Source: Sphingomonas hankookensis
Lineage (GTDB): Bacteria > Pseudomonadota > Alphaproteobacteria > Sphingomonadales > Sphingomonadaceae
DNA length: 64,000 nucleotides
Direction: 5' to 3'
NCBI RefSeq assembly: GCF_001619955.1
Contig: NZ_LQQO01000061.1
Span: forward strand, 1 to 64,000
Part shown: positions 8,216-16,254 of the stretch, piece after piece
Numbering within the stretch: the first letter of the stretch is position 1
How the letters are laid out: every line of letters starts with the position of its first letter
Made by a program: the position numbers and the translations under genes
The notes under the pieces: model-generated
What the model was told of the DNA's origin: nothing
Databases searched by the model: none
Seen by the model: the letters and a program-made list of their open reading frames with translations, nothing else

Positions 8216-9543
8216 TGCTGAACCGTTTCGCCGAAAACTATCTGGGCGCGCTGGCCCCGACCGACTTCCGTCCGCGCGCGCGGGTGGCGGGCAAGCTCGC
8301 CAGCTATGACGGGCTGTTGATGGAAGCGGTCGGGCTGTCGCTACCGGTCGGGACCGTGTGCCAGGTCGGCACCGGCGATGGCGGCATGGTCGAGGCGGAG
8401 GCAATCGGTTTCCGCAACGGCCGGACGCTGATGATGAACCTGGGCGGCCCGGCACCGCTGCTGCCCGGTGCGCTGGTGCGGCCGGGCGACAAGCCGGGCG
8501 AGGCCGAGGTCGGCGACGCGATGCTCGGCCGGGTGGTCGATGGCGCGGGCAAGCCGATCGACGGCAAGGGGCCGATCCGGGGTGCGGGCCGCTGGCCGCT
8601 CGCGGGGCGTATCCAGTCGCCGCTGGACCGGGGCCGCGTGCTGGAGCCGATGGATGTCGGCGTGCGCGCGATCAACGGGCTGCTGACCATCGGTCAGGGC
8701 CAGCGCGTCGGCATCATGGCTGGCTCCGGCGTCGGCAAGTCGGTGCTGCTGGGCATGATGGTCCGCGCCGCCAAGGCCGACGTGATCGTCGTCGGGCTGA
8801 TCGGCGAGCGCAGCCGCGAGGTGTCCGACTTCCTCGAAACCAAGCTGAAGGGCGATGCGCGGGCGCGGTCGGTCGTGGTCGCGGTGCCGGCCAATCATTC
8901 GCCCGTGCTGCGCATCCGCGGGGCGCTGCGCGCGACCGCGATTGCCGAGGCGTTTCGCGAACAGGGCAAGAAGGTCCTGCTCATCATCGATTCGCTGACC
9001 CGCGTCGCCCATGCCGGCCGTGAGATCGGGCTGGCGCTGGGCGAGCCGGCGTCGGCACGCGGCTATCCGCCCTCGGCCATCGCGATGCTGCCGGGGCTGA
9101 TCGAGCGGGCGGGCACCTGCGTGCGCACCGGCGGGTCGATCACGGCGATCTATACCGTGCTGGCCGATGGCGACGATAACAGCGATCCGGTGGTCGATTC
9201 GGCGCGCTCGATCCTCGATGGGCATATCGTGCTGAGCCGTCAGCTGGCCGAGCGCGGCGTCTATCCGGCGATCGACCTGGGACCCTCGGTCAGCCGGGTG
9301 ATGACCGACATTGCCGACAAGCCGCATCTGGCCGCCGCGCGGGTGCTGCGCCGGCATCTGGCGACGTATGAGGAAAATCGCGATCTGGTGCTGATGGGCG
9401 CCTATCGCCCCGGCACCGATCCGGCGATCGACGGGGCGCTGGCGGCGCATCCGGCGGTCATGGAATATGTGAAGCAGGATTCGGACGAGGTCGTGTCGCT
9501 GGACGATGCCGTCGCCGAGCTGGTGGGTGTGTTCGGTGGCTGA
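8215..9543 (+). CDS. fliI: Flagellum-specific export ATPase FliI
   Basis: F1-beta-like hexameric ATPase that unloads export substrates from chaperones. The protein has 442 residues, the usual length. Walker A is GSGVGKSVLLG near residue 171; GLIGERSREVSDFLE (near 198) and VLLIIDSLTRVAHAGREIGL (near 255, Walker B) are the typical ATPase segments, and YPPSAIAMLPGLIERAG follows. The start ATG 8215 shares one base with the fliH stop; the N-terminal beta-barrel begins directly (FRPRARVAGKLASYDG). Confidence 0.97.
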   Translation: MLNRFAENYLGALAPTDFRPRARVAGKLASYDGLLMEAVGLSLPVGTVCQVGTGDGGMVEAEAIGFRNGRTLMMNLGGPAPLLPGALVRPGDKPGEAEVGDAMLGRVVDGAGKPIDGKGPIRGAGRWPLAGRIQSPLDRGRVLEPMDVGVRAINGLLTIGQGQRVGIMAGSGVGKSVLLGMMVRAAKADVIVVGLIGERSREVSDFLETKLKGDARARSVVVAVPANHSPVLRIRGALRATAIAEAFREQGKKVLLIIDSLTRVAHAGREIGLALGEPASARGYPPSAIAMLPGLIERAGTCVRTGGSITAIYTVLADGDDNSDPVVDSARSILDGHIVLSRQLAERGVYPAIDLGPSVSRVMTDIADKPHLAAARVLRRHLATYEENRDLVLMGAYRPGTDPAIDGALAAHPAVMEYVKQDSDEVVSLDDAVAELVGVFGG

Positions 9544-9964
9544 AAAGGCCAAGCGCCTCGCCCGCGTGCTGCGCGTGCGCACCATGCAGCTGAACCTGAC
9601 GCAAGCCGAGGAGGCGCGCGCCGCCGCCCGCGTGGCGGAAGAGATCGCGCTGCGCGACCGTATCCTCAATCTGGCGCAGGCGGTGTCGCCGGTGCCGACG
9701 CCGAGCGCCAGCGCACAGACGCTGGGCGCCGCCGCCCATTATCGCGAAAAGCTGCATGCGACCGCGCGGGTGGTCGAGCATCGCGTGGCGCAGGCCGATG
9801 ACGGCCTGACCCGCGCCCGGTCGGCGACGATGGCCGCCAAGCGCGACCAGAGCGCGGTCGAAAAGCTGCTGGAGCGCGCCCATGCCGCCCGCGCGCTGCG
9901 GGAATTGCGCGCGCTGGAAAACGCGCCGCCGGTCCGTCGGCCCAATCGGCACGATCCTTGCTGA
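9536..9964 (+). CDS. fliJ: Flagellar export protein FliJ-like
   Basis: A 142-residue, Ala/Arg/Glu-rich, almost wholly helical protein predicted to form a coiled coil, as expected for FliJ, the central stalk of the export ATPase. FliJ has little sequence conservation, so the call depends on length, composition and the position between fliI and fliK. GTG 9536 (VAEKAKRLARVLRVR) overlaps the end of fliI by 8 bases and is the best start; GTG 9527 is possible. It ends about 30 bases before fliK. Confidence 0.8.
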   Translation: MAEKAKRLARVLRVRTMQLNLTQAEEARAAARVAEEIALRDRILNLAQAVSPVPTPSASAQTLGAAAHYREKLHATARVVEHRVAQADDGLTRARSATMAAKRDQSAVEKLLERAHAARALRELRALENAPPVRRPNRHDPC

Positions 9965-9995
9965 TCGACCGGTCGAACGCTTGACGGATCGACCT

Positions 9996-12575
9996 ATGCA
10001 GCTTCTCTCGGCCCTTTCCAGCACCACCTCCCCGCTTGCGATGCAGGTGATGCCGCTTGTCGGATCGCCGGCGGGCGACTTCGCCGCGTTGATCGCGGAC
10101 ATGGTGCCGGCGGGGGATGCGGCAGTTGCGACCGGCCCGGTCGAGCGGCAGGCGGCTGCCCTGGGCGGCAACGGATTGCCGGTGGCGATTGCCGCCCCGG
10201 TCGCCTTGGTCGAGATGCCCGTCGTCGCGGCACCCGCGGTCACGCCGCCCCTGCCGGCCTCGGCGACCGAGGCGGTGCTGATGCTCCCGGTCGAGGCGGA
10301 CGCGCCCGTCGCCAAGCCGGCGGTCGCGCCGGTGCTGGCGGCGACGGCAGCGATCGGCGTGCTGGCGAGCGTGTTGCCTGAGGAAGAGACGGTCGAAGCC
10401 CCGCCGCGTACCGAGGATGTCGCGCTGCGTACCCTGCCGATGCCGGTGCCGACCCGCTTCGCCGCACCCCAGCCGCGTGTGAAGCGGTCTGAAACCCCGC
10501 CGCACGACGCAGTGCCGCTTCCCGGCGAGGACGAGGCGGACGAACCGGACCAGCCGGCGGCACAGGGCGAAGTGGCTCTGCCCGCGCCCCAGCCGACGCC
10601 CGAGCCGGGGGAGGCAATCCTCCTGCCGCCCGCCCCGCCGATCGCCGAACGGCCAGTGCCGGCGCGGCAGGACGCAACGGCGGCGGTGGTCATCGAACAG
10701 GGGCAGGTCGTCGCGGCGGAACCCGCTGCCGCGACTCCACCGATGCGGATGGCGAAACGGGGTGCCGCTGCGGCTCCCGCTATGGCGCAGGTGCCTGCCC
10801 CACCGACCGGCACCGCCGATCCGACCGTGGGCGTTGTGACGCCGCTCGACACCGACCGAGTCGTGCCGGTCCATGTCGTCGTGCCGCAAGCAACCGACGA
10901 CGCCGCACCGATGGCGGCGAAGCCGGTTGCCGGCGATGCCGCACCGCCTGCGCGGCCGGGCGTGTCGGCAGCGCAGATGCCCCTGCAATCCGTCGCATCG
11001 CGCGATGCCGTCGATACCCGACCGGTCGCGTCGCCGGTCGTGTCCGCAACATCGGCGCCTGCCGTGTCGCCTGCGCCCTCTGCCGACGCCCAAGCGGTTG
11101 CCTCCCCCGTTTCCGACGCGGCGGACATGGTCGCGGTCGCGGTCGAGTCGATGCCGTTGCGCCAGCCGCCGGCCGACCTCGCCGCACCGCGCACGCGTCC
11201 GTTGGTCGCGACCGACGGCAGTCGCCCGCCCGAGGCTGCGCGTTCGGCATCGATCCCGGCTCGCCCGGTCGTGCTGCCGAGCGAGGCCGTCGCCATTCCG
11301 CAAGCCGTTCCGGGCGACGTGATCCAACCACGGCCGACGCCGTCCCTCGTCGCTGATCCGATCGCGATAGCCGTGCGACCGGCGGGCACTGCGGCGGGCG
11401 AGGCGATCGTGGCATCGGTTCCGTTGCCGGATGCCCCGGAGCTTCGTCCGGTGGTCACTGACGCCGTTGTCGCCGATATTGCCGTTGAAGCCCGACGCAC
11501 TGCCCCAACCCTCCGCCCGTTGGCGGAAACGACGCCCGCGTCCGTGCCGCCGGTCGCACGTGCCGAATCGCAGCCGATCAGGTCCGCTATGCCGGCAACG
11601 GCATCGCTGCCGGACGCCACGCCGGTTACGTCGCGCGAAGCCGTGCAGGCCGATCGCGCGCCGATCAACGGCGAAGCCGCCGCCTCGGTCACGCTGGTCG
11701 CCGCGCCCGCAGCGCAGCCGGTCCCGAACAGCGCGCCGGTCACCCGCCTCGCGCCCGCCCAGCCGAGCGATACCGCGCCGGTGGTTGGGGTGACGGTCGA
11801 TGGCACGACCGTCCACGCTGCGATCGATGCGCCGACCGTCGCGCCGGCAACGCCCCCGGTCATGCGCGTCGCGCGGACCCAGCCGAGCGATACCGCTCCG
11901 GTGGTCGAGGCGAAGGTCGACGGTACGACCGTCCGCCATGCCGTCGATGCGCCGGCCGCCGCACCCGCGACGACGCCAATCACCCGCCTCGCCCCCGCTC
12001 CGGTGCCGGATGCCGTGGCAGCGATCGACGTGGCACCGGTCGATGCCGACACGCTCGCCCCGCGCCCGCGGCGCGACGACGACCTGTCGGTTCCGACGAC
12101 CGGCGCGCCGCAAGCCGCCGACGCCGCCGTGCTGCGTCCGGTCGCGCCCACGTCGCACGCCGCCCAGCCGACGCTCGACACCCGCCAGCCGCAATGGGTC
12201 GAGGGGATGATCGACCGCATCCAGACGCTGCGCGAATCGAGCGCCAGCAATAGCGGCGAAACGCGCATCCGCCTGTCGCCGGACGCTCTGGGCGATGTCG
12301 AGGTGGCGGTGCGGATGGGTGATGACGGCAAGCTGCATGTCCACTTCGCCAGCGACAATGCCGATGCCGGACGCCTGCTGGCCGAAGCGCAGCCGCGCCT
12401 GGTCCAGATGGCCGAGGCGCGCGGGCTGAAGCTGGGCGGCATGCAGGTCGATGTCGGATCGCAGCAATCGCAGCGCCAGGCGCAGGACCAGGGCAATCCC
12501 GCCCCCCGCGCGCCACGCCCCGCCACCACACAAGCAAACACGCAAACCACCCGATCCGATGATCGTATCGCCTGA
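9996..12575 (+). CDS. fliK: Flagellar hook-length control protein FliK
   Basis: Molecular ruler and specificity switch that acts on FlhB when the hook is complete. The protein has 859 residues. About the first 730 are a low-complexity Ala/Pro/Val linker, the ruler part. The C-terminal Flg_hook domain (about 735-830) has RIRLSPDALGDVEVAVRMGD and VQMAEARGLKLGGMQVDVG. Two 120-bp tandem repeats and part of a third occur at 11741-12010. ATG 9996 has only a weak GGA-type ribosome site; a downstream ATG at 10041 is possible. The protein is about twice the length of enterobacterial FliK (about 400 residues). Confidence 0.9.
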   Translation: MQLLSALSSTTSPLAMQVMPLVGSPAGDFAALIADMVPAGDAAVATGPVERQAAALGGNGLPVAIAAPVALVEMPVVAAPAVTPPLPASATEAVLMLPVEADAPVAKPAVAPVLAATAAIGVLASVLPEEETVEAPPRTEDVALRTLPMPVPTRFAAPQPRVKRSETPPHDAVPLPGEDEADEPDQPAAQGEVALPAPQPTPEPGEAILLPPAPPIAERPVPARQDATAAVVIEQGQVVAAEPAAATPPMRMAKRGAAAAPAMAQVPAPPTGTADPTVGVVTPLDTDRVVPVHVVVPQATDDAAPMAAKPVAGDAAPPARPGVSAAQMPLQSVASRDAVDTRPVASPVVSATSAPAVSPAPSADAQAVASPVSDAADMVAVAVESMPLRQPPADLAAPRTRPLVATDGSRPPEAARSASIPARPVVLPSEAVAIPQAVPGDVIQPRPTPSLVADPIAIAVRPAGTAAGEAIVASVPLPDAPELRPVVTDAVVADIAVEARRTAPTLRPLAETTPASVPPVARAESQPIRSAMPATASLPDATPVTSREAVQADRAPINGEAAASVTLVAAPAAQPVPNSAPVTRLAPAQPSDTAPVVGVTVDGTTVHAAIDAPTVAPATPPVMRVARTQPSDTAPVVEAKVDGTTVRHAVDAPAAAPATTPITRLAPAPVPDAVAAIDVAPVDADTLAPRPRRDDDLSVPTTGAPQAADAAVLRPVAPTSHAAQPTLDTRQPQWVEGMIDRIQTLRESSASNSGETRIRLSPDALGDVEVAVRMGDDGKLHVHFASDNADAGRLLAEAQPRLVQMAEARGLKLGGMQVDVGSQQSQRQAQDQGNPAPRAPRPATTQANTQTTRSDDRIA
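11741..12010 (+). repeat. 120-bp tandem repeat inside fliK
   Basis: Units start at 11741, 11861 and (partial) 11981, exactly 120 bases apart, so 40 residues per unit. Shared peptide segments are QPSDTAPVV, VDGTTV and DAP. The period keeps the reading frame, so copy-number change would alter the ruler length without a frameshift. Confidence 0.8.
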
Positions 12576-12586
12576 GGAAGCATGAC

Positions 12587-13270
12587 ATGAGCGACAAGGA
12601 CGCGCCGGAGGAAAAACCGGCCAAGAAGAAGGGCAAGCTCGGCAAGATCATCGTCATGGCGGTGGGCGTCATCGTCCTGCTGGGCGGCGGCGTCGGCGCC
12701 GGGCTGTATGCCAGTTCGTCGGGCCTGATCGGCGGCGGGCATGGCAAGGAAGGCGAGCATGAGGAGGTCAAGAAGGACCTGCCCAAGCTGGTCCCCAAGT
12801 CCGAGGAAGTGAAGGCGAGCGCCGGCGGCGGCGAGGGTGGCGGCGAAGGCGGCGGCCATGGCGGCGGCGAGGGCGGTGAAGGCGGCGGCGAGGCCGCGGC
12901 CAATAACGGCGAAGGCGGCCGCCCGACGCCGGAGATGGAAGGCGGTGACCGCTATGCATCGAGCTATTACGCGATGGAAAAGGAGTTCACCTCCAACCTG
13001 GCGGACAGCACGCATTTCATCCAGGTCGGCGTCGCCATCTCGACCTCCTACGATCACAAGGTCCTCGACAATCTGAAGACCCACGAGATCGCGATTCGCT
13101 CGGCGATCCTGCTGGCGCTCGGCGAGACGACCGAGGATCAGGTGTTCACTGCCGAGGGCAAGAAACAGCTGTCGCTGCGGATCAAAAAGGCCATCAACGA
13201 CACACTTGAGCAGAAAGAGGGCTTTGGCGGCATCGGTAACGTTTATTTTACCCAATTTGTCGTTCAGTAA
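12587..13270 (+). CDS. fliL: Flagellar basal body-associated protein FliL
   Basis: Single-pass inner-membrane protein that surrounds stator units. The protein has 227 residues: a Lys-rich cytoplasmic N-terminus (AKKKGKLGKI), a membrane helix at about 22-44 and a periplasmic FliL domain from about 125 (YYAMEKEFTSNLADSTHFIQ) to the end (FGGIGNVYFTQFVVQ). Between them lies an unusual Gly/Glu-rich linker of about 45 residues made of GGGEGGGEGGGHGG-type runs. The ATG follows GAGGAAGCATGAC. The gene is 6 bases upstream of fliM. Confidence 0.95.
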   Translation: MSDKDAPEEKPAKKKGKLGKIIVMAVGVIVLLGGGVGAGLYASSSGLIGGGHGKEGEHEEVKKDLPKLVPKSEEVKASAGGGEGGGEGGGHGGGEGGEGGGEAAANNGEGGRPTPEMEGGDRYASSYYAMEKEFTSNLADSTHFIQVGVAISTSYDHKVLDNLKTHEIAIRSAILLALGETTEDQVFTAEGKKQLSLRIKKAINDTLEQKEGFGGIGNVYFTQFVVQ

Positions 13271-13276
13271 ACGCGC

Positions 13277-14230
13277 ATGGTTAACGCGCCATCCACCTCC
13301 GCGCCCGAGCGCCGCGAACGGAGCCGCCGGAGTCCGGCGGCGTCGCACGTCCCGACGCTCGGCGCGGCGAACCTCAATCCGTTCGGCGATCTCCACGCGC
13401 TGGAGCATCTGTCGGCGCGGATGGCGCGGTCGATGCGGCAGGTGTTCGAACCGCTGCTGCGCCGGGGCGTGCGCAGCTGGGCCGAGCCGGTCGAGGTGGA
13501 TCGATTCGCGGGCTATATCGCCGCGCGGCGCAAGGACCGGCTGACCGGCTGGGTGCCGCTTACGCTGTCGACCGGGGGAAGCCCGGCGATCATCGTGTTG
13601 GACGGCGCGTTCCTGCTCGAAGTGCTCGATATCTTCTTCGGCGGGTTCGGCGAGGCCCCCTCCCCGCTGCCGATCGAGTTTTCCCCGGCGGCCGAGGCGA
13701 TGCTGCGCCGGCTGGCAGGCGCGATCGCCCAGCCGCTGAGCGAGGCGTGGGGACCGCTGGCGGGCATCAGCTTCGAACCGGGCAACCCCGAATCGAACGC
13801 GGCGATGATGGGCGCGATCGATGGCGAGGACGCGGTGATCGCGACCCGGTTCGGCATCGCGGCGGGCGATGCGGAGCCGACCTTCATCGATATCCTCTAT
13901 CCCGTCGCCGCGCTGAAGCCCCATGCGCCGCAGCTGTCGACCAAGGTCCATGGCAAGAGCGCGCCCGATCCCAAATGGCTGTCGGGCCTGACCCGTGCGG
14001 TCATGTCGGTGAAGCTGCCGGTGCGATCGGTGCTGGCCGAACCGGTCGTGTCGCTCGCCATGCTGCTGGAGCTGAAGGAAGGCGACATCATCCCGATCAG
14101 CTTCGGCCCGCAGGTGCCGGTATGGGTATCCAACCGGCGGCTGGGCACCGGCACGGTCGGCACCGCCAACGGACAGGCCGCGATCAAGCTCAACACCATC
14201 GACCCCGGTTTCGAAGAGGAATTCCAATGA
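13277..14230 (+). CDS. fliM: Flagellar motor switch protein FliM
   Basis: C-ring protein that normally binds CheY-P. The protein has 317 residues. The middle CheC-like domain (about 45-225) and C-terminal SpoA domain (about 235-317, with ELKEGDIIPISFGPQVPVWV) are present. The N-terminal CheY-P-binding motif (LSQxEIDALL in known FliM) is not visible; the first 40 residues are an Arg/Ser/Ala-rich tail. An in-frame TAA at 13268 rules out an upstream start. The stop overlaps the fliN ATG. Confidence 0.94.
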   Translation: MVNAPSTSAPERRERSRRSPAASHVPTLGAANLNPFGDLHALEHLSARMARSMRQVFEPLLRRGVRSWAEPVEVDRFAGYIAARRKDRLTGWVPLTLSTGGSPAIIVLDGAFLLEVLDIFFGGFGEAPSPLPIEFSPAAEAMLRRLAGAIAQPLSEAWGPLAGISFEPGNPESNAAMMGAIDGEDAVIATRFGIAAGDAEPTFIDILYPVAALKPHAPQLSTKVHGKSAPDPKWLSGLTRAVMSVKLPVRSVLAEPVVSLAMLLELKEGDIIPISFGPQVPVWVSNRRLGTGTVGTANGQAAIKLNTIDPGFEEEFQ

Positions 14231-14523
14231 ACGAGATGACCGGCGGCTTCCCCGCCGAAGCGTCGCTCGCCGCCAATTTCAAGCTGTTGCAGGATGTCGA
14301 CGTCCGCCTGACCGTCGAGATCGGGTCGACGCAGCTCACCTTGCGCGAACTGCTGGCGCTGAGCGAATCGAGCGTGATCGAGCTGGACCGCGCCGCCAAC
14401 GAACTGCTCGACGTGTTCGTCAACGGCACGCTGATCGGGCGCGGCGAGGTGGTGACCGTCGGCGACCGCTTCGGCGTGCGCATGACCGAACTGGTCAGCC
14501 CGGACAAGCGGGTCAGCCGCTGA
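14227..14523 (+). CDS. fliN: Flagellar motor switch protein FliN
   Basis: C-ring base protein with a single SpoA domain. The protein is short (98 residues) and contains FKLLQDVDVRLTVEIGSTQL, LLALSESSVIELDRAANELL and VNGTLIGRGEVVTVGDRFGV, all typical. ATG 14227 overlaps the fliM stop (ATGA), and the stop overlaps the fliO ATG (TGATG), indicating translational coupling. Confidence 0.96.
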   Translation: MNEMTGGFPAEASLAANFKLLQDVDVRLTVEIGSTQLTLRELLALSESSVIELDRAANELLDVFVNGTLIGRGEVVTVGDRFGVRMTELVSPDKRVSR

Positions 14524-14777
14524 TGATGTGGTCGTACATCCTGAAGCTGGTCATCCTGCTGCCGCTGGTCTGCGGGCTGATGATCGGCTGTCTGTATCTG
14601 TGGCGTCGGCTGGAAGCCCGGATGCCGGGCAATCAGGGCGAACGGCTGGTCAAGGTACGCGAGACGATGATGGTGTCGACCGGTACCAAGCTGGCCGTGC
14701 TGGAATTCGACGACCGGCTGCTGCTGGTATCGGTCGGCCGTAACGGGGTCACGCTGCTGGACCGGGGCGACAAGTGA
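14523..14777 (+). CDS. fliO: Flagellar biosynthesis protein FliO
   Basis: Small membrane protein that helps assemble the FliP ring of the export gate. The protein has 84 residues with one N-terminal membrane helix (YILKLVILLPLVCGLMIGCL) and a basic/beta cytoplasmic part (VSTGTKLAVLEFDDRLLLVS), the FliO pattern. The position between fliN and fliP supports this weakly conserved family. The stop overlaps the GTG of fliP (GTGA). Confidence 0.85.
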   Translation: MMWSYILKLVILLPLVCGLMIGCLYLWRRLEARMPGNQGERLVKVRETMMVSTGTKLAVLEFDDRLLLVSVGRNGVTLLDRGDK

Positions 14778-15712
14778 ATTTCGCGGGGGGGAAGATCGCG
14801 CCGGTCCTGGCGCGGATGCGGTATCGCCCGTCGCCGATCGCCGCCGCGCGCCGGCGGACGATGGCGACCGTGCCGGCACACACGGTGAAGGTCCGTCGCC
14901 CGGCGCGCACGCTGCCGCACTGGCGGTTCGAAGTCGCGCTGGCGGTGGTGGGCATCTTGCTGATGCTGTTCCTCGCCATGCCGGCAATGGCGCAGGGAGC
15001 GCCCGCCGCGCCTGCGCCGACGCCGGGGGCGGCCGATGCGCTCGACCGGGCGCTGGGGCAACTGGGCGGGGCGAACGACGCGCCGATGGCGCTGTCGCTG
15101 CAGATCCTCATCATCATGGGGCTGTTGTCGGTCCTGCCCGGCATATTGCTGATGATGACCAGCTTCACCCGGATCATCATCGTGCTGGCGGTGCTGCGCC
15201 AGGCGCTGGGCCTGCAACAGACGCCGCCCAACCAGGTGCTGATCGGCCTGTCGCTGTTCCTGTCGCTGTTCGTCATGTCGCCGGTGATCGGCCGCATCAA
15301 CGAGACGGCGATCAAGCCCTATGCCGCCGGGCAGATCACATCGACGCAGATGATCGAGGCGGCCAGCCTGCCGCTCCATTCGTTCATGCTGAAGCAGACC
15401 CGGACCAAGGACGTGACGATGTTCGCGCAGATGGCCAAGATCGGCCCGATCGCGACGCCGGCCGACACGCCGTTCACCATCCTGCTGCCCGCCTTCGTCA
15501 CATCGGAACTCAAGACCGCGTTCCAGATCGCCTTCCTGATCTTCCTGCCGTTCATCGTCATCGATCTGGTGGTCGCGACGGTGCTCATGTCGCTCGGCAT
15601 GATGATGCTGTCGCCGACGATCATCTCGCTGCCGTTCAAACTGCTGCTGTTCGTGCTGGTCGATGGCTGGGCGCTGACGATGGGCAGCCTTGCCGCCTCT
15701 TTCGGGACGTAA
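14774..15712 (+). CDS. fliP: Flagellar export gate protein FliP
   Basis: Core channel subunit of the export gate. The protein has 312 residues and four membrane helices. LLSVLPGILLMMTSFTRIII near 115 and FLIFLPFIVIDLVVATVLMS near 255 are family hallmarks, and the C-terminus has PFKLLLFVLVDGWALTMGSL. The GTG at 14774 lies within the fliO stop. Relative to typical FliP of about 245 residues it has an N-terminal extension of about 50 basic residues before the signal-like helix (WRFEVALAVVGILLML); a start at ATG 14816 would remove only part of it. Confidence 0.95.
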   Translation: MNFAGGKIAPVLARMRYRPSPIAAARRRTMATVPAHTVKVRRPARTLPHWRFEVALAVVGILLMLFLAMPAMAQGAPAAPAPTPGAADALDRALGQLGGANDAPMALSLQILIIMGLLSVLPGILLMMTSFTRIIIVLAVLRQALGLQQTPPNQVLIGLSLFLSLFVMSPVIGRINETAIKPYAAGQITSTQMIEAASLPLHSFMLKQTRTKDVTMFAQMAKIGPIATPADTPFTILLPAFVTSELKTAFQIAFLIFLPFIVIDLVVATVLMSLGMMMLSPTIISLPFKLLLFVLVDGWALTMGSLAASFGT

Positions 15713-15716
15713 CGCC

Positions 15717-15989
15717 ATGGTCGACGCAGGCTATTTCATGACCGTCGCGCGCGAGGCGATGTGGGTGCTGGCGCTGGTCGCGGCACCCATCCTGATTCCG
15801 GCGCTGTTGTCGGGTCTGATCCTCGGCATGATCCAGGCGGCGACGTCGATCAACGAACAGACGCTTTCGTTCGTGCCGAAGCTGGCGGTGGTCGGCATCA
15901 GCCTGGCAGTGTTCGGGGGGATGATCCTCGGGCTGCTCAGCGATTTCACGACGAGCATCTTCGAGCGGATTCCGGATCTGGTTCGGTGA
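15717..15989 (+). CDS. fliQ: Flagellar export gate protein FliQ
   Basis: Small two-helix membrane subunit of the export gate. The protein has 90 residues and contains LVAAPILIPALLSGLILGMI and QAATSINEQTLSFVPKLAVV, diagnostic for FliQ. ATG 15717 is 4 bases after the fliP stop. Downstream, the tight gene spacing of the operon is broken by 265 bases of palindromic repeats before fliR. Confidence 0.97.
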   Translation: MVDAGYFMTVAREAMWVLALVAAPILIPALLSGLILGMIQAATSINEQTLSFVPKLAVVGISLAVFGGMILGLLSDFTTSIFERIPDLVR

Positions 15990-16008
15990 CGTTTGCGCGC
16001 TCTCCTTC

Positions 16009-16107
16009 CGTCATTCCGGCGGAGGCCGGAATCCATGGATGCAGGGACGTTTGCGGTCACTCGACGGCGCGGGACACAATGGATTCTGGCCGTCGCCGGA
16101 ATGACGG
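16009..16107. repeat. Family-B-like inverted pair between fliQ and fliR
   Basis: Two facing arms: CGTCATTCCGGCGGAGGCCG at 16009 and GCCGTCGCCGGAATGACGG at 16089-16107, a CCGG-core variant of family B. It sits inside the flagellar operon. Confidence 0.75.
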
Positions 16108-16140
16108 GTTTGGTGAGGCGGCTCGCCTGCCCTCAAATAG

Positions 16141-16220
16141 CCGTACCCCGGCGGAGGCCGGGGTGCGCTTCAAGGGCGATACCTACCGTTGGCGTACCCC
16201 CGCCTACGCGGCGACACGGG
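16141..16220. repeat. Second family-B-like inverted pair between fliQ and fliR
   Basis: Arms CCGTACCCCGGCGGAGGCCG (16141) and GTACCCCCGCCTACGCGG (16194) face each other. With the preceding pair it fills almost the whole fliQ-fliR gap (15990-16254), which holds no gene. Confidence 0.7.
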
Positions 16221-16254
16221 TGCGCGCTTGGATGGCGTCGGGGGCATCCTCTCC

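Noticed and set aside
9458..14227. A very long open frame (about 1589 codons) on the minus strand across fliJ to fliM
   Set aside because: It is antisense to well-supported flagellar genes, has a low-complexity Ser/Thr/Arg/Ala composition and no domain; GC-rich genes with third-position G/C often leave an open opposite frame.
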